Below are positions 62,702 to 64,000 of a stretch of DNA of 64,000 nucleotides, one piece after another. The DNA comes from Alloalcanivorax dieselolei B5 (GTDB taxonomy: Bacteria > Pseudomonadota > Gammaproteobacteria > Pseudomonadales > Alcanivoracaceae), in contig NC_018691.1 in assembly GCF_000300005.1 (NCBI RefSeq), positions 1,922,001 through 1,986,000 on the forward strand, given 5' to 3'. The position numbers and the translations under genes are program-made. The notes beneath the pieces were generated by a model that did no database searches, had not been told where the DNA came from, and saw nothing but the letters and a program-made list of their open reading frames with translations. Each line of letters opens with the position of its first letter. The first letter of the stretch is position 1.

Positions 62702-63709
62702 TCAATACGCCAGCGTCCGTTTCGCCGCCGCCACGATCCGTTCCTCATCCGGCAGATAATGCTGCTCCAGTTGAAAATAGGGCATCGGACAATCGTAGCC
62801 GGTGACCCGCTCCACCGGAGCGCGCAGGTGCAGCAGCGCCTGGTTGGCGAGGGTGGCGGCGATTTCAGCACCCATGCCGCCGTGCCCGGGGGCTTCATGA
62901 ACAATCACGGCACGGCCGGTGCGGCTCACCGATGCCACCAGGGTATCCCGGTCCAATGGGTTGAGACAGGCCACGTCGATCACTTCGGCGTTGATGCCGT
63001 CCGCCGCCAGTTGATCGGCGGCGCCCAGGGTTTCGTGGATGGCCGCGCCCCAGCTGATCAGGGTGAGATCGTCGCCAGTGCGCAGGGTGAAACAGGTATC
63101 CAGCGGCAGGGGATCGCCGTCCGCCACCACCGGCAGCCGTTTCAGCCGGTACAGCCGCTTCGGCTCCAGGAAGATCACCGGGTCCGGACACTGGATGGCG
63201 GCCAGCAGCAGGCCGTGGGCGCGGGCCGGGGAGGACGGCATCACCACACGCAGGCCGGGGATATGAGCAAATAACGCCTCGGTGCTTTCGCTGTGGTGCT
63301 CCGGCGCGTGAATGCCGCCGCCGTAGGGTGCCCGTATCACCAGCGGGCAGCTGAGCCGGCCGCGGGTGCGGTTGCGCAAACGGGCGGCGTGGCTGAGGAT
63401 CTGCTCCAGGGCAGCGTAGATGAAGCCCATGAACTGGATCTCCGCCACCGGTTTGAGCCCCTGACTGGCCATGCCCACGGCCAGGCCGGCGATCAGGTTC
63501 TCCGCCAGCGGCGTGTCCATCACCCGGCGGCAGCCGAATTGTTGCTTGAGTCCCTCGGTGGCGCGGAACACGCCGCCGTTGGTGCCGATGTCCTCGCCGA
63601 GCAGCACCACGCTGTCATCCTCGGCCATGGCCCGCGCCAGGGCGCGGTTGACCGCTTCCAGCAGATTCATCGGTACGGCGTGGGCGCTGTGGGTTTGCAG
63701 TTCAGCCAT
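62702..63709 (-). CDS. 2-oxoacid dehydrogenase E1 beta subunit
   Basis: 335 residues. MNLLEAVNRALARAMAEDDSVVLLGEDIG, GGVFRATEGLKQQFG, DTPLAENLIAGLAVGMASQGLKPVAEIQFMGF and PYGGGIHAPEHHSE are the E1-beta signature, with the His of HHSES. Works as an alpha2beta2 thiamine-diphosphate enzyme with E1alpha. Starts inside the E1alpha gene (8-bp overlap), so the subunits are coupled. Branched-chain or pyruvate specificity not certain. Confidence 0.9.
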   Translation of the reverse strand: MAELQTHSAHAVPMNLLEAVNRALARAMAEDDSVVLLGEDIGTNGGVFRATEGLKQQFGCRRVMDTPLAENLIAGLAVGMASQGLKPVAEIQFMGFIYAALEQILSHAARLRNRTRGRLSCPLVIRAPYGGGIHAPEHHSESTEALFAHIPGLRVVMPSSPARAHGLLLAAIQCPDPVIFLEPKRLYRLKRLPVVADGDPLPLDTCFTLRTGDDLTLISWGAAIHETLGAADQLAADGINAEVIDVACLNPLDRDTLVASVSRTGRAVIVHEAPGHGGMGAEIAATLANQALLHLRAPVERVTGYDCPMPYFQLEQHYLPDEERIVAAAKRTLAY

Positions 63710-64000
63710 GACGCACCTCCTGGTCCACCGCCGCCAGGGCGCTGCGTTGATCGCGCAGGGCGGCGGGTAATTCCGCGTAAAGGTAATCGAGCATGTCGGT
63801 GGCCGGGGCCGGGGGCAGATTCAGATAGGTGTCGATGGCCTCTTCCACGGTGCGCTCGCACTGTTGTTGCCAGTCGGTTTCCCGCTGCGCGTCCCACAGA
63901 CCGGCCTCGGCCAGGGTGTCGCGCAGGCGCCGCACCGGCTCGTTCTGCCAGGCCCGGTGCAGGTCACTGGCCTTGCGGTAGCGGCTGGCATCGTCGGCGG
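63702..64000 (-). CDS. 2-oxoacid dehydrogenase E1 alpha subunit, C-terminal part (cut by window edge)
   Basis: The last about 98 codons are visible and the gene continues beyond 64000. DASRYRKASDLHRAWQNEPV, then RRLRDTLAEAGLWD and the C-terminal helix EEAIDTYLNLPPAPATDMLDYLYAELP match branched-chain-type E1alpha. Followed directly by E1beta. Confidence 0.87.
   Translation of the reverse strand, partial: ADDASRYRKASDLHRAWQNEPVRRLRDTLAEAGLWDAQRETDWQQQCERTVEEAIDTYLNLPPAPATDMLDYLYAELPAALRDQRSALAAVDQEVRHG

Overview
The window is a 64-kb, GC-rich chromosomal segment of a gammaproteobacterium. Gene content and order resemble pseudomonads, and the combination of phasin, acyclic-terpene, acyl-CoA and PsrA functions suggests a hydrocarbon/lipid degrader such as Alcanivorax or Alloalcanivorax. 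That genus call is inference. Pseudomonas-like blocks are pyrD/rmf/rlmL, nadK...pepN, topA/DUF6586 near lexA, and psrA-nagZ-hpt-mtiP. No prophage, insertion sequence, rRNA or CRISPR array was seen.

1-12 kb: start of mnmC, an AEC permease, a hybrid histidine kinase, an old-yellow-enzyme homologue, the cmoAB tRNA-modification pair, and a cluster of lipid/membrane genes (two small one-helix proteins, a UbiJ-like SCP2 protein, DUF445, phasin). 12.0-12.9 kb: a non-coding region with several consensus DnaA boxes, two of them in 23-bp palindromes, and an AT-rich stretch. It looks like a replication origin or a DnaA-binding locus although dnaA is not nearby. It ends in the remnant of a dehydrogenase gene beside a LysR regulator.

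14-18 kb: exported acetolactate decarboxylase, an orphan TRAP binding protein and a frameshifted acyl-CoA ligase. 18-30 kb: an acyclic terpene (citronellol/geraniol) utilisation cluster, atuR divergent from atuABCDEF plus atuH. atuG is missing and four of the operon's internal gaps hold repeats. 30.2-30.4 kb: tRNA-Val(UAC) and tRNA-Asp(GUC) with a terminator. 30.6-43 kb: housekeeping block (small acidic ORF, coiled-coil protein, cNMP-rhodanese fusion, nadK, DUF1315, pepN, DUF1329, pyrD, rmf, rlmL, glutaredoxin-like). 43-57 kb: tatD, DUF1499, lexA with SOS box, cNMP protein, usp, topA, DUF6586, CNNM/CBS protein, psrA with its own operators, then a compact run: cytoplasmic-type YkuD protein, nagZ, MscS, hpt, mtiP and DUF72. 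57-61 kb: an unusual pair, a probably frameshifted gene of unknown function and an 824-residue LRR-DUF1963 protein. 61-64 kb: a 2-oxoacid dehydrogenase operon (E1alpha-E1beta-E2), cut by the window edge.

A theme across the window is intergenic repeats of distinct families: REP-like hairpins resembling Pseudomonas REPs, and arrays of 7-bp units. The arrays are usually about 35 bp (about five units) and are often placed as inverted pairs around a 50-140 bp spacer that can itself hold a REP pair or a cloverleaf-like structure. These composite elements are the least ordinary feature I can see, together with the DnaA-box cluster.
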